DNA of 64,000 bases from contig NZ_CP016615.1 in the NCBI RefSeq assembly GCF_013377275.1, forward strand, positions 1,374,830 through 1,438,829. Reading direction: 5' to 3'. Positions 29,079-39,148 of the stretch are shown piece by piece (positions within the stretch are counted from its first letter, which is position 1; each line of letters opens with the position of its first letter). Source of the stretch: Vespertiliibacter pulmonis (lineage in GTDB: Bacteria > Pseudomonadota > Gammaproteobacteria > Enterobacterales > Pasteurellaceae). The notes under the pieces were generated by a model. It did no database searches and was not told the DNA's origin. It saw only the letters and a program-made list of their open reading frames with translations. The position numbers were made by a program, and so were the translations under genes.

Positions 29079-31775
29079 ATGTTTACTAAATTAATGACTG
29101 CTATTTTTGGAAGTAGCAATGAACGTACTTTACGCCGTTTAAATAAACGTGTAGTGCAAATCAATAAATTAGAACCTGAATTTGAGAAACTAACTGATGA
29201 ACAACTAAAAGCAAAAACGGCTGAATTTAAACAGCGGATTGCTAGTGGTGAAAGTTTAGATGGGCTTTTACATGAGGCCTTTGCTACAGTGCGAGAAGCA
29301 AGTAAACGTGTATTAGGTATGCGCCATTTTGATGTTCAGATGATAGGCGGAATGGTATTAACTAATCGCAATATTGCTGAAATGCGTACGGGGGAAGGTA
29401 AGACTTTAACCGCAACATTACCCTGCTATTTAAATGCATTAATGGGAAAAGGAGTACATGTTGTTACTGTAAATGATTATTTGGCTCGCCGTGATGCGGA
29501 AACGAATCGCCCATTATTTGAATTTTTAGGTATGAGCGTTGCGGTAAATATTCCAGGAATTTCTCATGATGAAAAACGTATAGCGTATAAAGCGGATATT
29601 ACTTATGCAACGAATAGTGAGTTAGGTTTTGACTATTTGCGGGATAATTTAGCACATAATAAAGAAGATCGTTTCCAACGCCCATTATATTATGCGTTAG
29701 TTGATGAAGTGGACTCGATTTTAATTGATGAAGCTCGTACACCTTTAATTATTTCAGGACCAGCTGAAGATGCAACTCATATTTATCAAGCGATTGATAA
29801 AGTTATTCCGCATTTGATTTTACAAGATAAAGAAGATAGTGATGAGTATATTGGTGAGGGAGATTTTACCCTTGATCTGAAAAGTAAGCAGGCTCACTTA
29901 ACTGAACGTGGTCAAGTTAAAGTAGAAGAACTTCTGACTCAAATGGGTTTGATGCACGAAGGGGAAAGCCTCTATCACCCTGCACGTATTAGTTTATTGC
30001 ATCATGTTTATGCTGCATTAAGAGCTCATAAATTGTTTGAAGTAAATGTCGATTACATTGTAAAAGACGGTGAAATTGTCATTATTGATGAACATACAGG
30101 TAGAACAATGGCAGGTCGCCGTTGGTCTGATGGTTTGCATCAAGCTATTGAAGCTAAAGAAGGGGTAAATATTCAAGGGGAAAATCAGACTGTTGCTTCA
30201 ATTACCTACCAAAATTATTTCCGTTTATATGAAAAATTAGCAGGTATGACGGGGACAGCGGATACTGAAGCTTTTGAATTCCAACAAATTTATGGATTAG
30301 ATACGGTAGTTATTCCAACTAATCGACCAATGATTCGTGATGATAAAACAGATTTGATGTTCAAAAGTGAACCAGCTAAATTTAAAGCAGTGATCCGAGA
30401 TATTCAAGAGTGTATTGCTCGCCAACAGCCTGTTTTAGTGGGGACTATTTCAATTGAAAAGTCAGAAGCATTATCAGAAGCCTTGACAAAAGCGGGTATA
30501 CCTCACAAGGTACTGAATGCAAAATTCCATGCTCAAGAAGCAGAAATTATTGCTGATGCTGGGTATCCAGGAGCAGTAACTATTGCGACTAATATGGCTG
30601 GGCGAGGTACAGATATTATGTTAGGCGGTAACTGGAAAGCGAAAGTAGCTCAGTTAGATAACCCAACTTCAGAAAAAGTTGCTGAAATCAAAGCTGAATG
30701 GGAAAAACAGCACGAAATCGTAATGAAAGCAGGTGGTTTACATATTATCGGTACAGAACGCCATGAATCTCGCCGTATTGATAACCAGTTACGTGGACGT
30801 TCAGGCCGTCAGGGCGATCCTGGTTCATCTCGTTTTTACTTATCGTTAGATGATGCTTTAATGCGAATTTATCTTAACGAGGGCAAGCTCAATATGATGC
30901 GTAAAGCGTTTACTGAAGAAGATGAAGCGATGGAATCAAAACTCTTAACTCGTGTGATTGCATCAGCACAAGCTAAGGTTGAAGCTCACAACTTTGATGG
31001 ACGTAAACAACTTTTACAATATGATGATGTTGCTAATGAGCAGCGTAAGGCAATTTACGAACAGCGTAATCATTTATTAGATGCTGAGAATATTTCCGCA
31101 ATGATTGATGTGATCCGTACTGATGTATTTAATAATGTGATTGATCAATATATTCCACCTCAATCTATTGAAGAAATGTGGAATGTACCAGGGCTTGAAA
31201 TTCGCTTACATCAAGAGTTTGGAATGGAATTACCGCTAGTAAAATGGCTTGATGAAGAAAAAGATCTTGATGAAGATACATTACGTGAACGTATCATTAA
31301 TATTGCTAAAGAGCAGTATGCTCAAAAAGAAGCAATGGTTGGTGCAGAAATTATGCATAACTTTGAGAAAGGTGTAATGTTACAAAATCTTGATGAGCTT
31401 TGGAAAGAGCATCTTTCTGCTATGGATTACTTACGTAAAGGGATTCATCTGCGTGGTTATGCTCAAAAAGATCCAAAACAAGAGTATAAAAAAGAGTCTT
31501 TTGAAATGTTTACCAATATGCTTGATCATTTGAAAGTAAATGTTATCAGTGTGTTAAGCCGCATTCAAGTGCGTAGTCAAGAAGAGGTAGAGCAAGCTGA
31601 ACGTGAACGTCAAGCAGCAGCGGAACAAGAATCTTCTCATTACCACGAAGAAGGGAGCGATGAATTAAGTGAACAAGATCTTGCTAACTTAAAGATTGGG
31701 CGTAATGAGCCTTGTCCTTGTGGCTCGGGCAAAAAATATAAACATTGTCACGGAAGCAAAGCCAAATATGTTTAA
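29079..31775 (+). CDS. secA: Preprotein translocase ATPase SecA
   Basis: Motor that pushes preproteins through SecYEG. 898 residues. [14 protein letters not shown] is Walker A (near residue 103), [15 protein letters not shown] holds the DEAD-type Walker B, and [19 protein letters not shown] is motif VI. The C-terminus ends with the zinc/SecB-binding tail [20 protein letters not shown], complete with three Cys and a His. Controlled by SecM upstream. Confidence 0.98.
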   Translation: MFTKLMTAIFGSSNERTLRRLNKRVVQINKLEPEFEKLTDEQLKAKTAEFKQRIASGESLDGLLHEAFATVREASKRVLGMRHFDVQMIGGMVLTNRNIAEMRTGEGKTLTATLPCYLNALMGKGVHVVTVNDYLARRDAETNRPLFEFLGMSVAVNIPGISHDEKRIAYKADITYATNSELGFDYLRDNLAHNKEDRFQRPLYYALVDEVDSILIDEARTPLIISGPAEDATHIYQAIDKVIPHLILQDKEDSDEYIGEGDFTLDLKSKQAHLTERGQVKVEELLTQMGLMHEGESLYHPARISLLHHVYAALRAHKLFEVNVDYIVKDGEIVIIDEHTGRTMAGRRWSDGLHQAIEAKEGVNIQGENQTVASITYQNYFRLYEKLAGMTGTADTEAFEFQQIYGLDTVVIPTNRPMIRDDKTDLMFKSEPAKFKAVIRDIQECIARQQPVLVGTISIEKSEALSEALTKAGIPHKVLNAKFHAQEAEIIADAGYPGAVTIATNMAGRGTDIMLGGNWKAKVAQLDNPTSEKVAEIKAEWEKQHEIVMKAGGLHIIGTERHESRRIDNQLRGRSGRQGDPGSSRFYLSLDDALMRIYLNEGKLNMMRKAFTEEDEAMESKLLTRVIASAQAKVEAHNFDGRKQLLQYDDVANEQRKAIYEQRNHLLDAENISAMIDVIRTDVFNNVIDQYIPPQSIEEMWNVPGLEIRLHQEFGMELPLVKWLDEEKDLDEDTLRERIINIAKEQYAQKEAMVGAEIMHNFEKGVMLQNLDELWKEHLSAMDYLRKGIHLRGYAQKDPKQEYKKESFEMFTNMLDHLKVNVISVLSRIQVRSQEEVEQAERERQAAAEQESSHYHEEGSDELSEQDLANLKIGRNEPCPCGSGKKYKHCHGSKAKYV

Positions 31776-31802
31776 ATTGCGTTAAATAACGGATGAAATA
31801 AC

Positions 31803-31837
31803 AATATAGGGCTAATAATTAGCCCTATATTATTTTT
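31803..31837 (+). terminator. Terminator of secA
   Basis: AATATAGGGCTA (31803-31814) and TAGCCCTATATT (31820-31831) make a 12-bp stem, followed by ATTTTT. It isolates secA from the convergent gene. Confidence 0.85.
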
Positions 31838-31863
31838 ACGAATAATAAATTACAAAGATGAGT

Positions 31864-32580
31864 TTAATTGCTTTTTTCTAATATAAATTGATAAAGGCGA
31901 AGTACCGCCAATAAATCTCCACCAGCAATAGGTTTAAAGCACTTCATTAGATAAAATAATCCTCGTGTTTTATAGATAAATCGGCTCAGCATTTGATAAA
32001 CCCTTTCTCCATTTTCTTGACGATAAGCTTGTAAAGCTCCTTCTATCTCTTTTTTATCAACCTGTTTTTTGAACATATTATGTAATAACAGTAATAGATC
32101 TCGGATTTTTTGCCATTCAAGATGACGTGAAAATAGGGGAGCTTCAAAATCAATAAATGAGATTTTACCATTTAGATAGGTCATATCTCGTAGTGCAGGT
32201 CGTCCATGAATAAGATCTTTCTGGTGGAGATCTGCTAATGTTTTACCTGCTAATTGTAAAATCTCACTATATTGAGTAGGATTAACTTCTTTCAATATAT
32301 GATCTAAACGAGTACCAACATCTTGTAATACAAAGTAAGTCGGTGTTTCCAATATTAATTGAGGCACGGGAGCTTGCATTTTATTGAGAAAATGTAATTT
32401 ATCTCGTTCTCTTTCAAAAGCTTTTAGGGGATTACCTTTACTCCATTTATCGCGCCCTTGTAACTGTTCAACCTGTTTCAGCCAATAACGTTGCCCTTTA
32501 AATTCAAAAGGTAAGACTCGCTGATGAGGAAATTGTTGTTGTAATTGGCTTGTAAATATACAAAATTCGTTGTCTGTCAT
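31864..32580 (-). CDS. Kinase-like protein (RIO/lipopolysaccharide-kinase type)
   Basis: 238 residues if started at ATG 32578-32580, which has AAGAAG at good spacing; an upstream in-frame ATG (32607) has no ribosome site. It looks like a small protein-kinase-fold phosphotransferase: QRYWLKQVEQ near the N-terminus could hold the ATP lysine, FVLQDVG is a hinge-like strand, DLIHGRPALRDM resembles the catalytic loop and ISFIDFEAPL the metal-binding DFE. Such short forms include RIO kinases and KdkA/WaaP-type sugar kinases. Substrate unknown. It stands between secA and mutT, which are adjacent in E. coli. Confidence 0.65.
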   Translation of the reverse strand: MTDNEFCIFTSQLQQQFPHQRVLPFEFKGQRYWLKQVEQLQGRDKWSKGNPLKAFERERDKLHFLNKMQAPVPQLILETPTYFVLQDVGTRLDHILKEVNPTQYSEILQLAGKTLADLHQKDLIHGRPALRDMTYLNGKISFIDFEAPLFSRHLEWQKIRDLLLLLHNMFKKQVDKKEIEGALQAYRQENGERVYQMLSRFIYKTRGLFYLMKCFKPIAGGDLLAVLRLYQFILEKSN

Positions 32581-32747
32581 AGTTTTCTTCTTTATTATAG
32601 TACGCATTGGTTATCCATAAACATAGCAGCTAGTTTACTGCGTTATCGTGATAAAATAAAAAATTAATATTAAAAATTTTAAAGATCCTACCGCTTGTAT
32701 CATAATTGTATGAATAAGTGATTAAATATTTAGGAATGTAAAACATA

Positions 32748-33146
32748 ATGTCTAAATCAGTGGTGAAAGTTGCAGCAGGGATTATCCGTAATGAATTTAA
32801 ACAAATTTATCTTACCCAGCGTCTTGAAGGACAAGATTTTGCTCAATCTCTTGAATTTCCAGGTGGAAAAGTAGAAGCAAATGAAAAACCAGAACAAGCT
32901 CTTGCTAGAGAGTTAGAAGAAGAAATCGGTATTCAAATTTTAAATGCATTTCCCTATGAGCATTTTTGTTTTGACTATCCAACTAAAACTATTGAATTTT
33001 TCTTCTATTTAGTCGAAGAATGGGTAGGTGAGCCTTTTGGACGAGAAGGGCAAGAAGGTTTTTGGCTTGATCAAGCTGAGCTAGAAGAAGGGCAATTTCC
33101 TCCGGCTAATGCTGATCTAATTCGTAGGTTGAAAGCAGAAATTTAA
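32748..33146 (+). CDS. mutT: 8-oxo-dGTP diphosphatase MutT
   Basis: Removes oxidised dGTP from the nucleotide pool. The Nudix box is complete: GGKVEANEKPEQALARELEEEIGI (residues about 38-61). VKVAAGIIRNEFKQIYLTQR is the usual first strand pair. Length 132 equals E. coli MutT (129). An uptake sequence precedes the gene. Confidence 0.95.
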   Translation: MSKSVVKVAAGIIRNEFKQIYLTQRLEGQDFAQSLEFPGGKVEANEKPEQALARELEEEIGIQILNAFPYEHFCFDYPTKTIEFFFYLVEEWVGEPFGREGQEGFWLDQAELEEGQFPPANADLIRRLKAEI

Positions 33147-33184
33147 TAAAAGCCTAATAAGCGGTGAGTTTGTTTGGGATTTTT

Positions 33185-33223
33185 GCTATTTTAAAATATT
33201 TATTTCTTCGATTTTAAAATAGC
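33185..33223. repeat. 13-bp inverted repeat at the end of the XRE gene
   Basis: GCTATTTTAAAAT (33185-33197) and ATTTTAAAATAGC (33211-33223) are a perfect inverted repeat with a 13-base spacer holding the XRE stop codon. It may act as a 3' hairpin for convergent mutT and the regulator, though neither side has a clean U tract. Confidence 0.5.
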
Positions 33224-33631
33224 ATTCATTTCCCGTAGTAATTCAATCTCTTTTTTCTGATTTTCAATGATTTCATCTTTATGCGTAAGGAGTTCGTCTT
33301 TATGTTGAATAATCAGTTGGAATTTTTCTATCTCTTTTTGAAGGTCATTATTTCCGAGAGAGATAATAGCATGATTAAGAGAGTTTTCGGAATTATTAAA
33401 AACAGATTGCGCTAAATTAACAATTTTTTCTTCTTCCCCATAAGTGAGTAATTCACATATATCCATATTAAAAATTTCAGAAATCTGTTCTAAACGTGGC
33501 AAATTTGAACGAGTTTCGCCTCGTTCAATTTTGGCATAACCTTTTGTGGACATACTCAGTTTAGTTGCCATATCTTCTTGGGAGAGATGATGGTTTTCTC
33601 GTAATAAACGTAATTTTTCATTCACTTTCAT
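33200..33631 (-). CDS. XRE-family regulator with C-terminal coiled coil
   Basis: 143 residues from ATG 33629-33631 (MKVNEKLRLLRE), where the helix-turn-helix domain normally begins; an upstream in-frame start would add 24 residues with no domain. The HTH spans about residues 5-60 (LSQEDMATKLSMSTKGYAKIERGET). Residues 95-143 are a heptad-rich coiled coil (QKEIEKFQLIIQHKDELLTHKD and on). It is divergent from the DUF805 gene. The target is unknown; it may regulate itself. Confidence 0.8.
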   Translation of the reverse strand: MKVNEKLRLLRENHHLSQEDMATKLSMSTKGYAKIERGETRSNLPRLEQISEIFNMDICELLTYGEEEKIVNLAQSVFNNSENSLNHAIISLGNNDLQKEIEKFQLIIQHKDELLTHKDEIIENQKKEIELLREMNAILKSKK

Positions 33632-33764
33632 CGTTGCACCACAATTTCGGGAAAGTAGGAACTTTCTCGGGTTGTAAAAGATAAGTTTTGTGGATTGTAG
33701 CATAATCTTAAGAAAATTTATAATTTAGTCTGTTTTTTAATCTTATGTAGGGAATGAAAATTTT

Positions 33765-34211
33765 ATGAATTGGTATTTAGAAGTATTGAAAAAATATGCC
33801 GTATTTTCAGGGCGAGCAAGACGGAGAGAGTATTGGATGTTTATTCTTTTAAGCAATATTATCTCTTTGGGATTGCTTTATGTAGATTATCAAAGTGGTA
33901 GTTTAGGGAGAGGTTTAGTGATAAGTAATATTTATTCATTAGCTGTTTTATTACCTGCTTTAGCTGTTGGGGTAAGACGATTACACGATACAGGAAGAAG
34001 TGGCTGGTGGGTATTGTTGATACTATTTCCTCTAATAATGATCTATTTATCTATTTATCTGGCGATAAATGGTATTACAGCAGATTTGGTATTACCTGTT
34101 TCAATATTGGGCTTAATAATGTTGATTTCATTTATCGTTTTAATGTGTAAAGATAGCCAATCTGGCGAAAATAAATATGGTCCAAATCCTAAAGGCATAG
34201 ATAATAAATAA
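33765..34211 (+). CDS. DUF805 inner-membrane protein
   Basis: 148 residues with the DUF805 start NWYLEVLKKYAVFSGRARRREYWMF and the internal RRLHDTGRSGWW motif; four hydrophobic helices. Similar proteins (YhaH, YhaI) are common in gammaproteobacteria and have no settled function. Divergent from the XRE regulator. Confidence 0.9.
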   Translation: MNWYLEVLKKYAVFSGRARRREYWMFILLSNIISLGLLYVDYQSGSLGRGLVISNIYSLAVLLPALAVGVRRLHDTGRSGWWVLLILFPLIMIYLSIYLAINGITADLVLPVSILGLIMLISFIVLMCKDSQSGENKYGPNPKGIDNK

Positions 34212-34228
34212 CCTATTTAGTTAAAATA

Positions 34229-34256
34229 AAAAGCACCGCATTTGCGGTGCTTTTTT
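34229..34256. terminator. Bidirectional terminator between DUF805 gene and htpG
   Basis: AAAAAGCACCGC (from 34228) and GCGGTGCTTTTTT (34244-34256) form a stem of over 10 bp with loop ATTT. U tracts are present in both directions. The htpG stop follows at 34260. Confidence 0.9.
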
Positions 34257-34259
34257 GTT

Positions 34260-36143
34260 TTAGCCTAATAAACTATTCATTCGTTTGATAAAGGCTGTTG
34301 GGTTTTCTAATGTACCACGCTCAGCAAGTAATGCTTGTTCAAATAGTAGTTCGATCCAATTATTAAATTGCTCTTCATCGCTAATATCGGCAATCCGTTT
34401 TACCATTGGGTGATCAGGATTGAGCTCAAACGTGTATTTCACTTCTGGAGCTTGCTGACCCATTGCGGCAAAAAGTTTTGCCATTTGGGTTGTCATTTCA
34501 TCGCTGTCGGTTGAAACAACAGCTGGTGTATCCGTCAAGCGGTGTGTTAAGACCACTTTTTTGACACGTTCGCCGAAGTAGGTTTTCGAACGTTCTAGGA
34601 ATGAGCCAAATTCACTTTCTTGTGCTTTTTGTGTTTCTTCTTCTGCTTTGTCTGCTAGATCGCCTAAATCTAAATCAGATTTAGTAATGCTTTGTAATGG
34701 TTTGTCATTAAATTCAGTTAGGTGGCTAATGAGCCATTCATCAATGCGATCGGATAATAGTAAGACTTCAATCCCTTTTTTGTTAAATAGTTCTAAATGT
34801 GGGCTATTTTTTGCTGCAAGATAGCTATCAGCTGTCACAAAATAGATCGCTTTTTGTCCTTCTTTCATTCGAGCAATATAATCGTTTAAGCTCACGGTTT
34901 GCTCACTGCTGTCAGTATGAGTAGAAGCGAAGCAGAGTAATCCTGCAATTTGCTCTTTGTTTGCAAAATCTTCGCCAACTCCTTCTTTTAGTACCAAGCC
35001 GAATTCTTTCCAGAATTGTTGGTATTGCTCAGGGCTGTCTTTTGCTAATTTTTCTAACATTTGTAAAGCACGTTTAGTCAGTGCTGAACGTAATGCCGTA
35101 GTTGTTTTATTATCTTGTAAAATTTCACGAGAAACGTTGAGTGGTAAATCGTTTGAGTCAAGTAAACCACGCATAAAACGGAGGTAATTTGGCATAAAGA
35201 CTTCGGCATCGTCCATAATAAATACTCGTTGTACATAGAGTTTTAAGCCGTGTTTTTGGTCACGGTTGAACATATCCCACGGTGCTTTACTTGGAATGTA
35301 AAGTAGGCTGGTGTATTCCTGTTTTCCTTCCACTTTATTGTGCGACCAAGCGAGTGGATCAGCAAAATCGTGGCTGATATGTTTATAAAATTCTTTATAT
35401 TCTTCATCAGAAACTTCATTTTTTGAACGAGTCCATAAGGCTTGTGCTTTGTTAATTTTTTCCCATTTTGTACCAATTTCTTTGCCTTCATCATCATATT
35501 CTTTGGTCTGAATTTCAACAGGTAAGCCGATATGATCAGAATATTTGCTGATAATTTCACGCAATGTCCATTCATTTAAGAATGATTTTTCATCATCACG
35601 CAGGTGTAAAATAACATCTGTGCCTCTCTCTTTTTTCTCAATATCTGCAACAGAATATTCGCCTTCGCCCGCTGATTCCCAAATTACCCCTTGATCGGCA
35701 GGTAGCCCTGCAGCACGGGTTTTAACGGTTACTTTATCAGCAACAATAAAGGCTGAATAGAAACCTACGCCGAATTGTCCGATTAGTTGGCTATCTTTTG
35801 CTTGTTCTGAACCAAGAGCGTTTAAGAATTCTTTTGTGCCAGATTTGGCGATAGTTCCGAGATGATCAATCACTTGTTCACGGCTCATACCAATGCCGTT
35901 ATCACTAATTGTAAGTGTGCCGAGTGCTTCATCAACACTAATACGAACACGAAGTTCTCCGTTTCCTTCATAGAGTTCGGGTTGAGATAAAGCTTTGAAA
36001 CGTAATTTATCAGAGGCATCTGATGCATTTGAGATTAGCTCACGTAAGAAAATTTCTTTATTTGAATATAGGGAATGGATCATCAGTTGTAATAGTTGTT
36101 TAACTTCAGACTGAAAACTGTGAGTTTGTTGATTTTGGCTCAT
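34260..36143 (-). CDS. htpG: Chaperone HtpG (bacterial Hsp90)
   Basis: ATP-dependent chaperone. 627 residues. The GHKL ATPase N-terminus shows [41 protein letters not shown] and [15 protein letters not shown] (about residues 30-130). The middle domain and C-terminal dimerisation domain are complete. An uptake core lies inside near 34537. A heat-shock type promoter lies upstream. Confidence 0.97.
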   Translation of the reverse strand: MSQNQQTHSFQSEVKQLLQLMIHSLYSNKEIFLRELISNASDASDKLRFKALSQPELYEGNGELRVRISVDEALGTLTISDNGIGMSREQVIDHLGTIAKSGTKEFLNALGSEQAKDSQLIGQFGVGFYSAFIVADKVTVKTRAAGLPADQGVIWESAGEGEYSVADIEKKERGTDVILHLRDDEKSFLNEWTLREIISKYSDHIGLPVEIQTKEYDDEGKEIGTKWEKINKAQALWTRSKNEVSDEEYKEFYKHISHDFADPLAWSHNKVEGKQEYTSLLYIPSKAPWDMFNRDQKHGLKLYVQRVFIMDDAEVFMPNYLRFMRGLLDSNDLPLNVSREILQDNKTTTALRSALTKRALQMLEKLAKDSPEQYQQFWKEFGLVLKEGVGEDFANKEQIAGLLCFASTHTDSSEQTVSLNDYIARMKEGQKAIYFVTADSYLAAKNSPHLELFNKKGIEVLLLSDRIDEWLISHLTEFNDKPLQSITKSDLDLGDLADKAEEETQKAQESEFGSFLERSKTYFGERVKKVVLTHRLTDTPAVVSTDSDEMTTQMAKLFAAMGQQAPEVKYTFELNPDHPMVKRIADISDEEQFNNWIELLFEQALLAERGTLENPTAFIKRMNSLLG

Positions 36144-36230
36144 AATTATCCTCTTAATTTGAAATTTAGTTTAAAATTTAGCAAAAATAACGGTGAAATA
36201 ACCGCTTATCTTTACAAAAAACGTTATATT

Positions 36231-36258
36231 ACATAGGGTAAAAAAATATAATTTCAAG
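36231..36258 (-). promoter_or_regulatory. Heat-shock (sigma32-type) promoter of htpG
   Basis: On the minus strand CCCCCCTTGAA (its CTTGAA at 36253-36258), a 14-bp spacer and CCCTATGT (36231-36238) match the RpoH consensus (CTTGAA, 13-17, CCCCATNT) at all six -35 bases and nearly all -10 bases. The start site would be about 80 bp upstream of htpG. Confidence 0.75.
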
Positions 36259-36336
36259 GGGGGAACGTGGATTTGATGGTGGAAGTTATGACATTACTCT
36301 CATTTATTAATAATGACTATCAATAAATATTATTTA

Positions 36337-36392
36337 ATAGTTAATTTTTATTGATTTAATAGTTTGAGCAGGTAAAGTAATCACTCTATAAT
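36337..36392 (+). promoter_or_regulatory. Catalase promoter with OxyR-like site
   Basis: TTGAGC (36364-36369), a 17-bp spacer and perfect TATAAT (36387-36392). Upstream and reaching the -35 are ATAG (36337), TTAT (36348) and ATAG (36359), each 11 bases apart, matching three of the four tetranucleotides of the OxyR site (ATAG-7-CTAT-7-ATAG-7-CTAT) with one mismatch; the fourth (36370) does not match. Placement fits OxyR activation. The region is AT-rich, so the OxyR part is tentative. No gene is seen in the 296-bp gap. Confidence 0.55.
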
Positions 36393-36439
36393 CAATAATG
36401 AAATGATTACTTATTAACTCTATTGAGGAGAATTACTAT

Positions 36440-37909
36440 ATGTCACAAAAATGCCCATTTGATCACGGTTCAAAAACCTTGACAAACGCAGCAGGCGCAC
36501 CTGTTGTTGATAATGACAATACAATGTCAGCAGGCCCTCGTGGTCCATTACTTTTACAGGATGTTTGGTTCCAAGAGAAATTAGCACACTTTGCTCGTGA
36601 GCGTATTCCTGAGCGTGTTGTTCACGCAAAAGGTTCGGCTGCGTATGGTACATTTAAGGTAACTGCTGATATTACTCAATACACTAAAGCTGCGGTATTT
36701 AAGCCAGGAGCAGAAACTGAAGTATTATTACGTTTCTCAACAGTAGCGGGTGAGCGTGGTGCAGCAGATGCAGAACGTGATGTTCGTGGTTTCTCTTTAA
36801 AATTCTATACAGAAGAAGGAAACTGGGATTTAGTTGGTAACAACACCCCAGTGTTCTTTATTCGTGATCCATTAAAATTCCCAGATTTTATTCATACACA
36901 AAAACGTAATCCACAAACTAACTTACGTGATGCAAATGCGGCATGGGATTTCTGGTCTCGCCACCCTGAGTCAATGCACCAAATTATGACATTATTCTCA
37001 GATCGTGGTATTCCAGCGAGCTTACGCCATATGAATGGCTATGGTAGCCATACTTATAGTTTTGTGAATGCAAATAACGAACGTTTCTGGGTAAAATTCC
37101 ACTTTAAAACTCAGCAAGGTCATAAATATTTAACAAATGAAGAAGCTGCAAAAGTAGTTGGTGAGAATCGTGAATCAAACCAACAAGATTTATATGAGTC
37201 AATTGAAGGTGGTGATTTCCCTCGTTGGACAGTACAAGTTCAAATTATGCCAGAAGCTGATGCGCACAAGCATAATTATGCATTTGACTTAACAAAAGTA
37301 TGGCCACATGCAGATTACCCTGTTATTGAAGTGGGTGTATTAGAGTTAAATCGTAACCCAATTAACTATTTTGCAGAAGTAGAACAAGCTGCGTTTGCAC
37401 CAAGTAACATCGTCCCAGGGATTGGTTTTTCTCCAGATCGTATGTTACAAGGTCGTCTGTTCTCTTACCAAGATGCACAGCGTTACCGTTTAGGTGTAAA
37501 CCATCATCAAATCCCAGTGAATGCACCAAAATGCCCATACCACACAACTCATCGTGATGGTGCAATGCGTGTTGATAATAACGGTGGTACACATCCTAAC
37601 TACGCACCAAATCGTTTTGACACTTATATTCCAACACATGATCAAGTGCCATTACAAATTGAGCGTGAAGCAGCGCATTTTGACTTCCGTGAATATGACA
37701 ATGACTATTACTCACAGCCTGCGGCACTTTATAATATCTTCAATGCTGAAGAAAAAGCTCGTGTAGCACGTAACTTTGCAGAAGGTTTAGCGGGTGTTAC
37801 TGATCTTTCTATTGTTGAGCGTCAAATGGCTCATTTTGAGAAAGTAAGTGCAGAATTAGCAAGCGCAATTAGTCAAAACCTTGCAGAAATTAAAAACACT
37901 GCAAAATAG
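36440..37909 (+). CDS. katA: Monofunctional haem catalase
   Basis: Splits hydrogen peroxide. 489 residues, small-subunit type without a C-terminal flavodoxin-like domain. Distal histidine in [12 protein letters not shown] (near residue 60), the asparagine in [13 protein letters not shown], and proximal haem tyrosine in [14 protein letters not shown] (near residue 343) are all present. GAGGAG-type ribosome site upstream. Called hktE in H. influenzae and katA elsewhere. Confidence 0.96.
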   Translation: MSQKCPFDHGSKTLTNAAGAPVVDNDNTMSAGPRGPLLLQDVWFQEKLAHFARERIPERVVHAKGSAAYGTFKVTADITQYTKAAVFKPGAETEVLLRFSTVAGERGAADAERDVRGFSLKFYTEEGNWDLVGNNTPVFFIRDPLKFPDFIHTQKRNPQTNLRDANAAWDFWSRHPESMHQIMTLFSDRGIPASLRHMNGYGSHTYSFVNANNERFWVKFHFKTQQGHKYLTNEEAAKVVGENRESNQQDLYESIEGGDFPRWTVQVQIMPEADAHKHNYAFDLTKVWPHADYPVIEVGVLELNRNPINYFAEVEQAAFAPSNIVPGIGFSPDRMLQGRLFSYQDAQRYRLGVNHHQIPVNAPKCPYHTTHRDGAMRVDNNGGTHPNYAPNRFDTYIPTHDQVPLQIEREAAHFDFREYDNDYYSQPAALYNIFNAEEKARVARNFAEGLAGVTDLSIVERQMAHFEKVSAELASAISQNLAEIKNTAK

Positions 37910-37959
37910 TTTAGACATATTTTCTCCTTAACACAGTGTTGTGTTTGCTATAAAAGGGA

Positions 37960-37986
37960 AGCCCTGCCATTGGCAGGGTTTTTCTT
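37960..37986 (+). terminator. Terminator of catalase gene
   Basis: CCCTGCC (37962-37968) and GGCAGGG (37972-37978) with a 3-base loop, followed by TTTTTC. Confidence 0.85.
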
Positions 37987-38053
37987 TTTCTAAAAATAGA
38001 AATATGCATCATTTGTTGTAATATATAAGTAAAATAATTCTTTCGAATCTTAT

Positions 38054-39145
38054 ATGATAATGGAAACTCGCCACTATGTTACTCTAGTTGTTTCGCTATT
38101 TGCCTTACAATTTTTATTATTTAGTTTTTCTCGTACCATTGGTTGGCTTTTTAATCTATCGGTGAAAAAACGTAAGCGATTAACTCTTTGGCTTTATCTT
38201 ATCGCAAATAGTGCAATGATCTTGCACGTTAGCTTGATTGTACCAATGTTTCGTCCTGTGGCATTTGTGCTTACCTTACTGTTGTTTAGTTTTTTTATCA
38301 GCTTTATCACTTGGCTCATTTTTAATACTTGCAAGCGGTTTATTCCTATCAAAATTTTGCAAAATGGGCTACGAATTAGTTATCCCATTGCATTTTTTGG
38401 GCTGATTGGATTAGCTGTATATAATGCTTACACATCTAAAATTGTTCATTATTCAATTCAATTAGATAAGCCTCTAGCCCCGTTACGTCTTGGTGTAGCA
38501 AGTGATCTTCATTTAGGACAACTTTTTGGCGGGAGAGAGCTGGAGCAGCTCGCTTCTATTTTTAAGAAGGAGAATGTTGATCTTATTTTATTACCGGGTG
38601 ATATTATGGATGATAATGTCGATGCTTATTTAGCAGAAAATATGCGTCCATATTTAGCCAAATTACAAGCCCCATTAGGTGTTTATGCAACCTTAGGTAA
38701 TCACGATTTTTTAGGCGAAGAAAAAACAATCGCAGAGGAAATTCGCCGAGCGGGTATTCAAGTTTTATGGGATCAAGCGGTTACTTTAGAAGGAAAATTG
38801 ACGATTATTGGGCGTAATGATGATCTTAATAAAACACGTCCAACGGCTGAAATTCTGTTAAAAAATGTAGATACTAAACTTCCCGTCTTATTAATGGATC
38901 ATCGCCCAACAGATATTATGATACATAGCCAATTACCGATTGACATTCAAGTCTCAGGGCATACCCACAATGGACAGATTTTTCCTGCAAATTTGATTAC
39001 ATCGCTGATCTACCGATTAAGCTATGGTTATGAAAAAATTGGTGTAGGGCATTATTTTGTTACATCGGGCTACGGTTTTTGGGGCGTACCAATGCGATTA
39101 GGTTCACAATCAGAAGTAGTGATTATTGATATAAAAGGGAACTAA
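38054..39145 (+). CDS. Membrane-anchored metallophosphoesterase
   Basis: 363 residues. Four N-terminal helices (about 5-25, 42-62, 67-95, 110-130) precede a calcineurin-like domain with the full metal set: ASDLHLGQ, LPGDIMDD, LGNHDF and SGHTHNGQ. Related proteins include YaeI and YkuE; the substrate (phospholipid or nucleotide phosphoester) is not known. ATG 38060 is an alternative start. Two uptake cores lie in the gene. Its stop is 3 bp from the stop of the convergent HNH gene, the left edge of the Zorya-like island. Confidence 0.85.
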   Translation: MIMETRHYVTLVVSLFALQFLLFSFSRTIGWLFNLSVKKRKRLTLWLYLIANSAMILHVSLIVPMFRPVAFVLTLLLFSFFISFITWLIFNTCKRFIPIKILQNGLRISYPIAFFGLIGLAVYNAYTSKIVHYSIQLDKPLAPLRLGVASDLHLGQLFGGRELEQLASIFKKENVDLILLPGDIMDDNVDAYLAENMRPYLAKLQAPLGVYATLGNHDFLGEEKTIAEEIRRAGIQVLWDQAVTLEGKLTIIGRNDDLNKTRPTAEILLKNVDTKLPVLLMDHRPTDIMIHSQLPIDIQVSGHTHNGQIFPANLITSLIYRLSYGYEKIGVGHYFVTSGYGFWGVPMRLGSQSEVVIIDIKGN

Positions 39146-39148
39146 TTA

